From the NCBI GenBank assembly GCA_002067635.1, contig MVRB01000102.1:1-11513 (forward strand): DNA of 11,513 bases, given 5' to 3'. The position numbers and the translations under genes were made by a program. The notes beneath the pieces were generated by a model. The model was not told the DNA's origin. It saw only the letters and a list, made by a program, of their open reading frames with translations, and did no database searches. Numbering within the stretch: the stretch's first letter is position 1; every line of letters begins with the position of its first letter. The stretch comes from Methanomassiliicoccales archaeon PtaU1.Bin030. GTDB taxonomy: Archaea > Thermoplasmatota > Thermoplasmata > Methanomassiliicoccales > Methanomassiliicoccaceae. Below, in pieces: positions 1-8,147 of the stretch.

Positions 1-107
1 AGGTAGCCCAGGACCAGCATGAATAAAGAAATGAGCCAGAAGAGCTTGAAGGTCCGTCCCCGGACCTTGGGGTCCTTCCAGTCAAAATGTTCACGAAGCG
101 GTTTCAA
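1..107 (-). CDS. Small membrane protein after atpD (5' part only)
   Basis: This is an unrecognised protein whose first 35 codons lie in the window; the rest is beyond the left edge. Read from TTG at 107, it begins MKPLREHFDWKDPKVRGRTF and continues into a hydrophobic stretch (about residues 20-36, rich in Leu, Phe and Trp) that should be a membrane segment with the basic N-terminus in the cytoplasm. The TTG lies inside the last codons of atpD (17-base overlap) and is preceded by a purine-rich GGGGCCAGGGAAG that can serve as a ribosome binding site; a stop codon shortly upstream leaves little choice of start. Amino acid composition and coupling to atpD support a real gene. Methanosarcina operons also carry a small extra gene (ahaG) after ahaD, but I cannot show homology. 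The function is unknown. Confidence 0.6.
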   Translation of the reverse strand, partial: MKPLREHFDWKDPKVRGRTFKLFWLISLFMLVLGY

Positions 108-741
108 CTTCCCTGGCCCCTGCCTTGTCCTTGATGCGCTTCAGCCGGAAAGTGTTCTCGCGTTCCATCTCCTCAAGGCGAAGCTCGATGAAGGACTCGG
201 CGGCCTCGAGCTCGGGAATGACCTTGTACTCCAGCGCGTTCACACGCCGCTTGGTCTTCTCGATCTCATCCAGGAGCTTCTTCATCGTCGTCTCGATCTC
301 GGCCGCCTGCACCAGGGTCTCCACCAGGCTCTCGAATGCCGCGGTGGCATCATCGATGTGAGTGGAGGTGCCGATGACACCGTAGCCACGCTGATCGATG
401 GTGCTCTTTATGGAGTTGGTCTCGATCTCAGGGACCACCAGGCCCATGATGTTCTTGGAGCGAAGGGTGATCTCCGGGTGCAGGCGGAGGGCGAAGGCCG
501 CGGATTTGACGGCAATGGTACCGTCCACAGCGTTGGCTGTGGCGATCTTGCCCATAGCCAGCTCATAGTCCTTGGTGATCTTCATGCGGACCTCCTTCGC
601 CTGCTCGAGGATCTTGAAGAACTCGATGATGAGGCCGTCCCTCTTCATCTTCAGGATCTTGTAGCCCGACTTGGTGAGCTTGATCCTCTTCTTGATCTCG
701 AGCAGTTCGGACCGAGTTGGCTTTACCTCACGCGCTGCCAT
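91..741 (-). CDS. atpD: A-type ATP synthase subunit D (central stalk)
   Basis: Subunit D is the long coiled-coil rotor shaft that, with F, passes rotation between the A3B3 head and the C subunit/K ring on the inner face of the membrane. The protein (216 aa, the usual family length) starts MAAREVKPTRSELLEIKKRI, the conserved N-terminal signature, followed by KLTKSGYKILKMKRD. Its two ends are long charged helices that would pair as an antiparallel coiled coil, and the C-terminus is rich in Arg and Lys (ENTFRLKRIKDKAGAREV). I chose ATG 741 because homologues begin at this signature; GTG at 753 would add four residues and overlap the end of atpB. With ATG 741 the atpB stop is 4 bases upstream and a GTGA-type ribosome site overlaps that stop. 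The gene is coupled to atpB upstream and to the small membrane protein downstream. Confidence 0.96.
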   Translation of the reverse strand: MAAREVKPTRSELLEIKKRIKLTKSGYKILKMKRDGLIIEFFKILEQAKEVRMKITKDYELAMGKIATANAVDGTIAVKSAAFALRLHPEITLRSKNIMGLVVPEIETNSIKSTIDQRGYGVIGTSTHIDDATAAFESLVETLVQAAEIETTMKKLLDEIEKTKRRVNALEYKVIPELEAAESFIELRLEEMERENTFRLKRIKDKAGAREVETAS

Positions 742-745
742 ATCT

Positions 746-2137
746 TCACGCACTCTTTCTGTGGGCGGGGTGGTACTTCTCGATGTACTTCCGGTCGATC
801 CTGGAGAGCTGGTTCTCGGGGATGGCGGCTAGAAGGTCCCACGCGATGTCAAGGGTGGTCTCGATCTCCCTGTCCTCGTCGGAGCCCTGCCTGACGAACC
901 TGTTCTCGAAGGCATCGGCGAACTCCAGGAACTTACGGTCCCTCTCGGACAGAGCGTCCTTACCGACGATGGCCACCAGGCCGCGGAGGTCCCTGCCTTC
1001 CGCATAGGCGGCGTAGCACTGGTCGGAAACGGCCTTATGGTCCTCCCTGGTGAGGCCCGGACCGATACCGGCGTTCATCAGCCTGGAAAGAGAGGCGCCC
1101 ACGTTGATGGGTGGGGATATGCCGGCCCTGTTCAGTTCTCTGGAGGCCACGATCTGGCCCTCGGTGATGTAACCGGTGAGATCAGGGATGGGGTGGGTGA
1201 TATCGTCACCTGGCATGGTCAGGATCGGGATCTGGGTGATGGAACCGCTCTTTCCCTTTATACGTCCAGCCCTCTCGTAGAGGGAGGCCAGGTCGGTGTA
1301 CATGTACCCTGGATAGCCACGGCGACCGGGCACTTCCTCACGGGCCGCGCCGATCTGCCTCAGCGCCTCACAGTAGTTGGTAATATCGGTGAGAATGACC
1401 AGCACGTGCATGTTGAGCTCGAAGGCCAGGTACTCCGCGGTGGTCAGGGCCAGACGGGGGGTGATGATCCTCTCGATGGCTGGGTCGTCCGCGAGGTTCA
1501 TGAAGACGACAGCACGCTTCAGCGCACCGGTCCTCTCGAAGTCGGCCATGAAATACTGAGCCTCTTCTGCGGTGATGCCCATTGCAGCGAAGACCACGGC
1601 GAACTCCTCGTTGGAGCCGCGCACCTTGGCCTGCCTGGCGATCTGCAGAGCGATGTCGTTGTGGGGCAGACCGGAACCGGAGAAGATGGGGAGCTTCTGC
1701 CCGCGGACCAGGGTGTTCATACCGTCTATGGTGGAGATACCGGTCTGGATGAACTCCTTGGGCTCTGCGCGCGCCCACGGGTTGATGGCCGCTCCGTTGA
1801 TGTCCAACCTGTCCTCGGGAGTGATCGCCGGGCCGCCGTCGATGGGGTCACCGGCACCGTTGAGGATCCTGCCGAGCATGTCCTGGGACACAGGCATACG
1901 CATGGTCTCGCCAAGGAAGCGGACACCTGCCGCCTTCTCGATCCCAGAGGTCCCTTCGAACACCTGGATGACCACGTACTTATCGGAGGTGTCAAGCACC
2001 TGCCCCCTCTTCTGGGTCCCGTCGGGCATGGTTACAGTGGCCAGCTCGTTATATCCGACCGGTTCTGTCTTCTCCACGAAAACGAGCGGCCCCGCGATCT
2101 GTGAGATTGTACGGTATTCCTTAGACACGATGCTCAT
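746..2137 (-). CDS. atpB: A-type ATP synthase subunit B (regulatory, non-catalytic)
   Basis: Subunit B alternates with A in the A3B3 head and forms the non-catalytic nucleotide sites. The protein is 463 aa, full length for the family. A beta-barrel N-domain (about 1-75) leads to the RecA-like core. In place of a Walker A loop it has SGSGLPHN at 153-160, the degenerate form typical of B subunits. Other family blocks are ILNGAGDPIDGGP (91-103), YMYTDLASLYERAGR (278-292) and PPINVGASLSRLMNAGIG (342-359), where Arg352 lies in the segment that reaches into the catalytic A/B interface. A helical C-domain follows. The ATG overlaps the atpA stop as ATGA, and a strong GGGGGAG ribosome site lies just upstream inside atpA, so A and B should be made in matched amounts. 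No frameshift or truncation is seen. Confidence 0.98.
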   Translation of the reverse strand: MSIVSKEYRTISQIAGPLVFVEKTEPVGYNELATVTMPDGTQKRGQVLDTSDKYVVIQVFEGTSGIEKAAGVRFLGETMRMPVSQDMLGRILNGAGDPIDGGPAITPEDRLDINGAAINPWARAEPKEFIQTGISTIDGMNTLVRGQKLPIFSGSGLPHNDIALQIARQAKVRGSNEEFAVVFAAMGITAEEAQYFMADFERTGALKRAVVFMNLADDPAIERIITPRLALTTAEYLAFELNMHVLVILTDITNYCEALRQIGAAREEVPGRRGYPGYMYTDLASLYERAGRIKGKSGSITQIPILTMPGDDITHPIPDLTGYITEGQIVASRELNRAGISPPINVGASLSRLMNAGIGPGLTREDHKAVSDQCYAAYAEGRDLRGLVAIVGKDALSERDRKFLEFADAFENRFVRQGSDEDREIETTLDIAWDLLAAIPENQLSRIDRKYIEKYHPAHRKSA

Positions 2138-3867
2138 TTCTTCTCCCCCAGGGTCTCGAACTGAATTGGCATCTCTTTGGCAATCTCCTCAAGCTCGTGG
2201 TCGATGGTATCCTCGAACTTGGACTTGGCCAGCCTGTTCCTGACCGGAAGTCCCACGATTGCGTCCACAGCCACATCGTTCTCCACGGCCTTGTTGGCCA
2301 GCTCGGAGAACTTCTTTATTAGCTTCATGTAGGTGTACTGCCTGTTCAGGGGGCAGTAGGTATCGACCTTATGGTAGGCGTTCTGCTGCAGGAAGATCTC
2401 ACGGATCATCCTGGCGATCTCCAAGGTCATCTTCTGCTCGTCGGGGAGAGCGTCGGAACCGACCAGCTGCACGATCTCCTGAAGCTCGGACTCCTTCTGC
2501 AGGACCTCCATTGCCCAGTTGCGAAGGGCGGGGAAGTCCTGGGCGACGTTGGCCCGGTACCACGCATCCAGATTGGAGGTGTACAGTGAGTAGGAGGTGA
2601 GCCAGTTGATGGCGGGGAAGTGCCTGCGCTCACGGAGCTTGGAGTCCAGCGCCCAGAAGACCCTCACGATACGCAGGGTGTTCTGGGTGACAGGCTCGGA
2701 CAGGTCACCGCCTGGCGGAGAGACCGCTCCCACGACAGAGACCGATCCCATCGTGCCGTTGGGGTTCTGCACGCGGCCGGCACGCTCATAGAACTCAGAG
2801 AGCCTCGCCGAAAGGTAGGCTGGATAACCTTCCTCACCAGGCATCTCTTCCAGCCTCGAGGAGATCTCTCTCATGGCCTCGGCCCACCTGGAGGTGGAGT
2901 CCGCCATAAGGGAGACGTTGTATCCCATGTCCCTGTAGTACTCAGCGATGGTCATACCTGTGTAAACAGAGCACTCACGGGCAGCGACAGGCATGTTGGA
3001 GGTGTTGGCGATGAGGACGGTCCTCTGCATCAGAGGCTCGCCGGTCTTGGGGTCCTCGAGCTCGGGGAAGGTCGCTAGAACCTCGGTCATCTCGTTGCCG
3101 CGCTCACCGCAGCCGATGTAGACGACGATCTCTGCATCGGACCACTTCGCAAGCTGCTGCTGGGTAACGGTCTTCCCGGTACCGAACGCACCGGGGATGG
3201 CCCCCGTGCCACCCTTGGGGATGGGGAACATGGTGTCTAGCACTCTCTGACCGGTGAGGAGAGGGATGTCCGGAAGCAGCTTCTTGCCGAACGGCCTTCC
3301 GCTTCGGACGGGCCAGTTCTGCATCATCTTGACGTTCTTGCCACCGATCACGCCGATGGTCTCGTCAACAGTGAAGGAGCCGTCGTTCAGCTGCTCTATC
3401 TTGCCGGATACACCATAGGGCACCATGATCTTGTGGACCATGTAGGCCTCCTTCACGGTACCAAGGATCGAGCCGGGAGATACCTCGTCGCCCTTCTTGG
3501 CGGTGGGCTCGAAGGCCCACTTCTTCTTGTGATCGAGACCTGCTGCGCTTACACCCCTCTTGATGAAGTTGCCCATCGAGGACATCAGCACGGGCAGCGG
3601 CCTCTGGATACCATCATAAACACTACCAAGCAGGCCTGGCCCGAGCTCGGCCACAAGGGGCTGCCCAGTGTCCACGACCTTCTCCCCGGGTTTCAGGCCA
3701 GACGTCTCCTCGTAAACCTGGATGACGGTCTTGTCGCCGGCGATCTTGATGACCTCTCCCATGAGGCCTTCCTGACCTACCTGCATGACATCGTACATCC
3801 TTGGGGAGATACCGACGGCAGTAACGACCGGTCCGGCCACCCTGTGAATCTCTCCTTGCTTTGCCAT
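2134..3867 (-). CDS. atpA: A-type ATP synthase subunit A (catalytic)
   Basis: This is the catalytic subunit of the A3B3 head (ATP synthesis/hydrolysis, EC 7.1.2.2). The 577 aa protein starts MAKQGEIHRVAGPVV. The order is an N-terminal beta-barrel, the bulge domain special to A subunits (about 90-190), and a RecA core with Walker A GAFGTGKT at 226-233. Next come GERGNEM with the catalytic Glu255, the Walker B region VSLMADSTSRWAEA (318-331), and a helical C-domain. The P-loop reads GAFGTGKT rather than the GPFGSGKT I recall for many archaeal A subunits. No intein interrupts the P-loop, unlike Thermoplasma. ATG 3867 was chosen over an in-frame start at 3903, because homologues begin at MAKQGEI-like sequence, GAGAGGGAT lies just upstream, and the atpF stop is 1 base away. 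The gene shares ATGA with atpB. Confidence 0.98.
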   Translation of the reverse strand: MAKQGEIHRVAGPVVTAVGISPRMYDVMQVGQEGLMGEVIKIAGDKTVIQVYEETSGLKPGEKVVDTGQPLVAELGPGLLGSVYDGIQRPLPVLMSSMGNFIKRGVSAAGLDHKKKWAFEPTAKKGDEVSPGSILGTVKEAYMVHKIMVPYGVSGKIEQLNDGSFTVDETIGVIGGKNVKMMQNWPVRSGRPFGKKLLPDIPLLTGQRVLDTMFPIPKGGTGAIPGAFGTGKTVTQQQLAKWSDAEIVVYIGCGERGNEMTEVLATFPELEDPKTGEPLMQRTVLIANTSNMPVAARECSVYTGMTIAEYYRDMGYNVSLMADSTSRWAEAMREISSRLEEMPGEEGYPAYLSARLSEFYERAGRVQNPNGTMGSVSVVGAVSPPGGDLSEPVTQNTLRIVRVFWALDSKLRERRHFPAINWLTSYSLYTSNLDAWYRANVAQDFPALRNWAMEVLQKESELQEIVQLVGSDALPDEQKMTLEIARMIREIFLQQNAYHKVDTYCPLNRQYTYMKLIKKFSELANKAVENDVAVDAIVGLPVRNRLAKSKFEDTIDHELEEIAKEMPIQFETLGEKK

Positions 3868-3868
3868 T

Positions 3869-4174
3869 TCAATCCCTCTCGGTCTTGTATAAATCAACGC
3901 CAATTGCGCTCTTGACCTTCTCTCTAAGGTCGCCTTCCTCTCCTCCGACCGGTATGACGACCGGGGAGATGTTGCCCATCATCTTCCTTCGAGTGTTGGG
4001 TCCGACCTTCGTTAGTTCGTTAGCGTTCACTGCTAGGATACCAATGGATGTGTCACTTATCAGTTCCAGAACCTTGGCCTCCATCTCTTCGGGCTTGGCG
4101 GTGTACACCCTCCTTACGCCCGCGAGACGGAAACCGAGAACGAACTCCTCACTGCCAACAACCGCGAACTCCAT
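3869..4174 (-). CDS. atpF: A-type ATP synthase subunit F (central stalk)
   Basis: Subunit F is the small Rossmann-like protein bound to D in the central stalk; it is thought to modulate hydrolysis. The 101 aa product fits the family length. It opens MEFAVVGSEEFVLGFRLAGV, the typical first strand and glycine-containing loop. It continues with a GILAVNANEL strand segment and a C-terminal part ending in an amphipathic helix (LREKVKSAIGVDL), the region that contacts D and the head. I chose ATG 4174, which shares one base with the atpC stop (TGATG); GTG 4177 would add one Met and cannot be excluded. A GGTGAT ribosome site lies just upstream in atpC. The stop is one base before the atpA start. Confidence 0.95.
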   Translation of the reverse strand: MEFAVVGSEEFVLGFRLAGVRRVYTAKPEEMEAKVLELISDTSIGILAVNANELTKVGPNTRRKMMGNISPVVIPVGGEEGDLREKVKSAIGVDLYKTERD

Positions 4175-5235
4175 CACATCACCAGCAATTTCTTTATTGC
4201 ATCCGGCTGCATGCCCGAGGCCTTACCACGAGCGATGATACGGAGGTTATCCACCTCTATCCTCTTCCGGATTAGGAAGTCGATAACCGGAAGCACCGAC
4301 AGGGGGTACATGTGGGAGAACTTCTCCGATTCACTGACCAGATAGTGCTGCAGGGCCAGCATGGCCTCGCTGAGATTTCCGGTCTGCTTGGCCGTTTCCA
4401 CTCCCTCTTTTATCTCGTTGTAGAAAGGCAGCTTGGATAGCTCATCGATCAACTGTTCGAACGTCTCCAGGCCAGACAGCCTGTTCAGTTCGGCGAGGTC
4501 CAGGTCCCGGCCTCCCTTGATCAGGTAGGTCCTTATCTTGTCCGCCGGGAGATTGGCCTGCTTCAGCTTCAGGAGCGTCCTGAGGTTAGTGATGTCTATC
4601 TCTCTCTTTATAAAGGTGAGGAAATCCCTCTTAGGCTTGGTGTCCGGCATGACCGCTGCCAGCAACCGTTCGTAGTAGAACTTGTCGAAGTAGTCCTCGA
4701 TGGGGGCGAGCGTGCCACCCTTCTCGAAGTTCGCCAAGATCTCTTCGGGAATGTGCATATCTCCCTTGGCGGTAAGGGCATCCAGGACCTCCCTGGGTGT
4801 GTTCAAGGATATCAGGGAGTTAAGGCTCTCCTCGTTGAGGTTACCAGCCGGGACCAGGTCCTCCTGGATCTCCTCTAGGGATGCCCCTGAGTATTTGCCA
4901 CGGAGGATCGTCTTGATGTTCCAGAAGTCCCACCTTCGAAGGTAGGTGGAGACCATGTCCCGGAGGTCTCCGGTGCAGAAGCTGATGACCTCCCTGTAGG
5001 TACGGGCGAGGTTCTTGGACACGCCGAGCTCGATGAGGTCGACGCCCGAATATCGGGCCGCCAGCTCTGTCATCTCGACCTTGTACTTGGTCTCGCCCAT
5101 GAACCTGCCGATCTCGTTCAGGTCCATCATCAGCAGCTTGGGATAGTTGTCCTTGGTCAGCAGGGAGCTCTTCTTCGCCTTGACCCTGGTGGTCGCGTAC
5201 TCGTAGTTCCCCCTGCGCAGACTTTGTCCTTTCAT
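4174..5235 (-). CDS. atpC: A-type ATP synthase subunit C (rotor adaptor)
   Basis: Subunit C (equivalent to eukaryotic V-ATPase subunit d) is the funnel-shaped helical protein joining the D/F shaft to the membrane K ring. The product is 353 aa, the normal length, almost entirely helical and without membrane segments. Family-like blocks include NYEYATTRVKAKKSSLL near the N-terminus (about 10-26), TYLRRWDFWNIKTILRGKYSG (split over about 97-117), FYERLLA near the middle, and DFLTFIKREIDITNLRTLL in the second half, repeated in a divergent form as FLIRKRIEVDNLRIIARGK near the end. This pattern reflects the three related helical domains of the family. The start is ATG 5235, preceded by GGTGA five bases away and 18 bases after the atpE stop. 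The stop overlaps the atpF start. Confidence 0.96.
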   Translation of the reverse strand: MKGQSLRRGNYEYATTRVKAKKSSLLTKDNYPKLLMMDLNEIGRFMGETKYKVEMTELAARYSGVDLIELGVSKNLARTYREVISFCTGDLRDMVSTYLRRWDFWNIKTILRGKYSGASLEEIQEDLVPAGNLNEESLNSLISLNTPREVLDALTAKGDMHIPEEILANFEKGGTLAPIEDYFDKFYYERLLAAVMPDTKPKRDFLTFIKREIDITNLRTLLKLKQANLPADKIRTYLIKGGRDLDLAELNRLSGLETFEQLIDELSKLPFYNEIKEGVETAKQTGNLSEAMLALQHYLVSESEKFSHMYPLSVLPVIDFLIRKRIEVDNLRIIARGKASGMQPDAIKKLLVM

Positions 5236-5253
5236 TTATTCACCAAAGTACCC

Positions 5254-5811
5254 TTACTCGAAGAGTATGTTCGAAACGTTCTTCAGCTCTCGATCCCAGA
5301 TAACTTCCAGGATGGACTTGAAGCGATAGTCAAGACGGACCGCGCCGTCCTCGGACTCCAGGATCAGGCCGGGCTCCATGTCGGTCTCGGTCAGGGACGC
5401 GCAGCCCCTGAGGCCAGCAAGAAGGTCGGCCTCTCCCTTGGGAATAAAGACCTTGGGATGGTGGATGATCTTCTTACCATCGGCCAGCATCTTCTTGTAT
5501 AGGGCAGACTTTTGCTTAGGGTCCAGAGCGGATAGCTCATTGAGGGTCTCCGCGAAGGTTCGGTTCAAGATCTCCTTTCGGGCGTTGAGTATGACCTTCT
5601 TGGATTCCAGCTCGGCGCTGGAAAGCTCCTGTCGCCTCATCCTGTTGAGGGTCTCCTGGAGCTCCTTTTCTTCTGCCTTCTGCAACTTGTCTATCCTCTG
5701 GTCGGATTCCTGGAGTATCTTCGCTCGCTCCTTTTCCGCGTCCTGGATGCGCTTTGCGGCCTCTTGCCTGGCGCCTTCCAGGATATCATTGGCTACCTTG
5801 TCCAGTGCCAT
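5254..5811 (-). CDS. atpE: A-type ATP synthase subunit E (peripheral stalk)
   Basis: Subunit E pairs with H to form the peripheral stalks that hold the A3B3 head still against rotation. The 185 aa protein has a long charged N-terminal helix (about residues 1-90, rich in Glu, Lys, Gln and Ala, such as DAEKERAKILQESDQR) that forms a right-handed coiled coil with H. A globular C-domain (about 100-185) follows and binds the top of the head; it includes PGLILESEDGAVRLDYRF, a block typical of the family. The start is ATG 5811, with AGGGG about seven bases upstream. The 29-base gap after atpK contains no clear terminator. A 2-3 base stagger of charged residues in the N-helix is as expected for this family; nothing is unusual. 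Confidence 0.95.
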   Translation of the reverse strand: MALDKVANDILEGARQEAAKRIQDAEKERAKILQESDQRIDKLQKAEEKELQETLNRMRRQELSSAELESKKVILNARKEILNRTFAETLNELSALDPKQKSALYKKMLADGKKIIHHPKVFIPKGEADLLAGLRGCASLTETDMEPGLILESEDGAVRLDYRFKSILEVIWDRELKNVSNILFE

Positions 5812-5840
5812 GAGTCAGCCCCTGTCCAGTTGCTTCCTGC

Positions 5841-6071
5841 TTAGAACTTGATCCAGAGCAGGATGGCCATGACCAGACCGAAGATGACGATGGTCTCGGG
5901 AATGACGGTGAAGATAAGGCTCTTACCGAACAGCTTCTCATCCTCAGCGATCGCACCGACCGCAGCGGCACCGATCGGACCCTCGGCAATACCCGTGCCC
6001 AAACCCGCAAGTCCAACTGCCAGTCCAGCACCAATCGCAACCAGTCCACCACCAATGCTAACGTCTACCAT
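5841..6071 (-). CDS. atpK: A-type ATP synthase subunit K (rotor ring proteolipid)
   Basis: Subunit K (c subunit) forms the membrane rotor ring that carries the coupling ion. The protein is 76 aa with one hairpin: a glycine-rich helix 1 (about 5-40, GGGLVAIGAGLAVGLAGLG), a polar loop AEDEKLFGK (42-50), and helix 2 (about 51-74). Glu59 in IPETIVIF is the conserved ion-binding carboxylate, so this is a single hairpin, not a duplicated V-type one. Helix 1 has Glu30 (GIAEGPIG) where I recall a Gln in Methanosarcina c subunits (GLGQGI), and Phe64 lies where Na+ types often have Tyr; see the findings. The ATG at 6071 is 3 bases after the atpI stop and has a strong GGAGG at 6080-6084, consistent with the high copy number needed for a ring. 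Confidence 0.97.
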   Translation of the reverse strand: MVDVSIGGGLVAIGAGLAVGLAGLGTGIAEGPIGAAAVGAIAEDEKLFGKSLIFTVIPETIVIFGLVMAILLWIKF

Positions 6072-6074
6072 GTC

Positions 6075-8147
6075 TTATTCCTCCATAGTATGCTTTCTCT
6101 CTATCTTCAGCGGGTTGAACTCCAAACCGCCGCCTTCGAAGAATTTTGTAAAGAGCTCGACGTACTGCAACCTGATGGATTGCAGACCGGCCGAGATTAG
6201 ACCCAGGATGAAGATCATCAGATGGCCTACGACGAATATCAGCAGGGCCACCAAGAGGAAGATACCACCCTCGGGCGCTATCAGTCCGATCGCGATGTAG
6301 TTGAAGGCCAAGGCCATTCCGGACTTGGACATCCCAATCGCGGTTATTCGAGTATAGGATATTACGTTGCTCAACAGCTCGGGAAGCTCGATGATGGCCT
6401 TACCGCCCTCGGCTATCAAGGCCAGGGCCAGACCTGGGATCAACAGCGCAAGCGAACCTATGAACAACGGGTCCATCACGTTCAATTCTCCGCCCAATAT
6501 GAGCACATCGACCATCACCAAGAGCATCAAGGCCCCGCCGGCGAGGATCAGGATCCACGAGAACTTCTCGAAGATCGCGGCCTTCAGCCCGTGCCTCAGT
6601 GACACGTTGTACAGCCCCAGGATCAGACCTACCATCAGGTGCACGAAGCCTATCCAGACGCTGATATAGAGCAGCATCTTGACGTCCTCGAGCTTGCTGA
6701 AGTAGCCCAGCTGGACGGGGAAGTCGCCAATGTTGAACAGCACGTGCGGGATATCTATGCCCAGCAGGCCGGCCCATGTGTAAGTGACGCTGCTAAGTTC
6801 CGACTCGCCGTGGTGAATCGCAGTGAACTCGATCCCGAACAGGTCCCCGAACAGGAAGAAGCCCAAGAACATGGATACCAGACCGCCGTAGAACAGGATC
6901 GTGGCAAGTCCCTTCCAATCCTTGCTCTTGGCCCTCGTAAGTCCCAGCCATCCCAGGATGGTGAAGATCAGACCGTACCCCACATCCCCGATCATGAGGC
7001 CGAAGAAGACGGGGAAGAACAGTGTAAGGGCAATTGTCGGATCGATCTCGTTGTAACGGGGGTTGTTGATGAGCTTGGTGTAGAATGAGAACTGGTCTGC
7101 AACCTTGCGGTGCTTGAGCTTGACGGGGGTCTCCTCGCTCATGGGAACGGCGATGGCCTCAGCGGTCATTACGCCCGCCTCCACCGACCCCTCCGCCTTG
7201 GTATGGTGCTCTTCCTTCCTCTCCTTCGTTTCCAGGAGCTCTATGTAGATGTCGTCACCGAACTTATCGGAGAAGGACTTGGTTATGGTTCCAAACTCGC
7301 TAGTCGGTACCCAGGCCTCGAGCACAAAGGAGTGGTCGGTTGCGCCCATCCTAAGCGGGAGCTCGGCCTTCTCCACCTCGATGCTCAGATACTCGTCCGA
7401 GGCCAGGATGTACGTGGCATGCTTCTCCTGGAGCTCCTTGAGCTTCACGGAGACGTCCTCGGATTCCTTGCTGAGGGTGGAGATCTCCTGCTCCAACTTG
7501 CTCGCGATCTCGGCCGGCATCCCCGTTCCTGCGGGTGCAGGGATGTCCGTGAAGCCAGCCTTTATCAGGGCCTTCTCGACCTCTTCAGCCTTGGCCTTGG
7601 GGACGAACAGCGCTATGAAGTTGTTGTCCCCGCTGTCCCTGAACATCTCGAAATCGTCACCCAATACCTCACGTACTCCCGGTTCAGGGTCGGTTTTGAC
7701 CTGCCCCGTGAAAACCTCGAGGTTCTTGTAGCCTCGGTACATCTCAAGGTCCAGGGGGATACCCTTGAACGCCTCCAGCGACTTGAGGTATGTCTCGGCC
7801 TCGGTGAGCCGGGTCTGCTTGGCGTTCTTGGACTCCACGACCATCGCGATCTCAGACTCGATTTCGGAGAGGGTCTTGTCAAGGGTCTCTTCCAACTGCT
7901 TGACGGACATTCTCTCATGGTGGCCGTGCTCGTCGAGCTCGAGGTCCTTGCCAATAGAGCGCAACTTCAAAAGCTTGTGCGAGGCGTCAGAGGCATTGGC
8001 GAGGGGTGTTCCCAATGTGAACCCCTCCTCCTCAGAAAAGTCGACGACGTGGATGTTCTCAAGTGAATACAAGAGGTCGATAGTTCCCGGCAGCCGGTCC
8101 CTGGTCCCGATGACCAGTATCTTACTCATTTGTTCCGGTAGCAGCAT
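6075..8147 (-). CDS. atpI: A-type ATP synthase subunit I (membrane stator, a-like)
   Basis: Subunit I is the stator membrane protein (V-ATPase subunit a equivalent) that carries the ion half-channels beside the K ring. The 690 aa product has a large cytoplasmic N-half (1-365) with coiled coils near 80-125 and 215-245, then about seven to eight membrane segments. Landmarks are LTLFFPVFFGLMIGDVGYG (about 373-391) and ISYTRITAIG with Arg600, which lies at the position of the essential channel arginine (SYARI in other species). QSIRLQYVELFTKFFEGGG (656-674) holds Gln656 and Arg659, also typical. I chose ATG 8147 (MLLPEQMSKILVIG, the usual family start) because GAGAGG lies seven bases upstream. 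ATG 8162 and ATG 8129 are alternatives. The start overlaps atpH by 26 bases, and the stop is 3 bases before atpK. Confidence 0.97.
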   Translation of the reverse strand: MLLPEQMSKILVIGTRDRLPGTIDLLYSLENIHVVDFSEEEGFTLGTPLANASDASHKLLKLRSIGKDLELDEHGHHERMSVKQLEETLDKTLSEIESEIAMVVESKNAKQTRLTEAETYLKSLEAFKGIPLDLEMYRGYKNLEVFTGQVKTDPEPGVREVLGDDFEMFRDSGDNNFIALFVPKAKAEEVEKALIKAGFTDIPAPAGTGMPAEIASKLEQEISTLSKESEDVSVKLKELQEKHATYILASDEYLSIEVEKAELPLRMGATDHSFVLEAWVPTSEFGTITKSFSDKFGDDIYIELLETKERKEEHHTKAEGSVEAGVMTAEAIAVPMSEETPVKLKHRKVADQFSFYTKLINNPRYNEIDPTIALTLFFPVFFGLMIGDVGYGLIFTILGWLGLTRAKSKDWKGLATILFYGGLVSMFLGFFLFGDLFGIEFTAIHHGESELSSVTYTWAGLLGIDIPHVLFNIGDFPVQLGYFSKLEDVKMLLYISVWIGFVHLMVGLILGLYNVSLRHGLKAAIFEKFSWILILAGGALMLLVMVDVLILGGELNVMDPLFIGSLALLIPGLALALIAEGGKAIIELPELLSNVISYTRITAIGMSKSGMALAFNYIAIGLIAPEGGIFLLVALLIFVVGHLMIFILGLISAGLQSIRLQYVELFTKFFEGGGLEFNPLKIERKHTMEE

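Noticed and set aside
19..894. 291-codon open frame on the plus strand
   Set aside because: It runs antisense through atpD and into atpB and has low-complexity composition; it is a shadow frame.
1037..2104. 355-codon open frame on the plus strand
   Set aside because: It lies wholly antisense to atpB, has no family signature and no promoter. Long antisense frames are common in GC-rich coding DNA.
3868..3903. Twelve-codon N-terminal extension of atpA
   Set aside because: It overlaps the end of atpF, lacks similarity to family N-termini, and a good ribosome site precedes ATG 3867.
5812..5840. Possible terminator or internal promoter between atpK and atpE
   Set aside because: The 29 bases contain neither a T-run, a clear hairpin nor a TATA box; only a ribosome site is visible.
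7110..8066. 318-codon open frame on the plus strand
   Set aside because: It is antisense to atpI; the Leu/Gly-rich composition is the mirror of the real gene. No recognisable domain.
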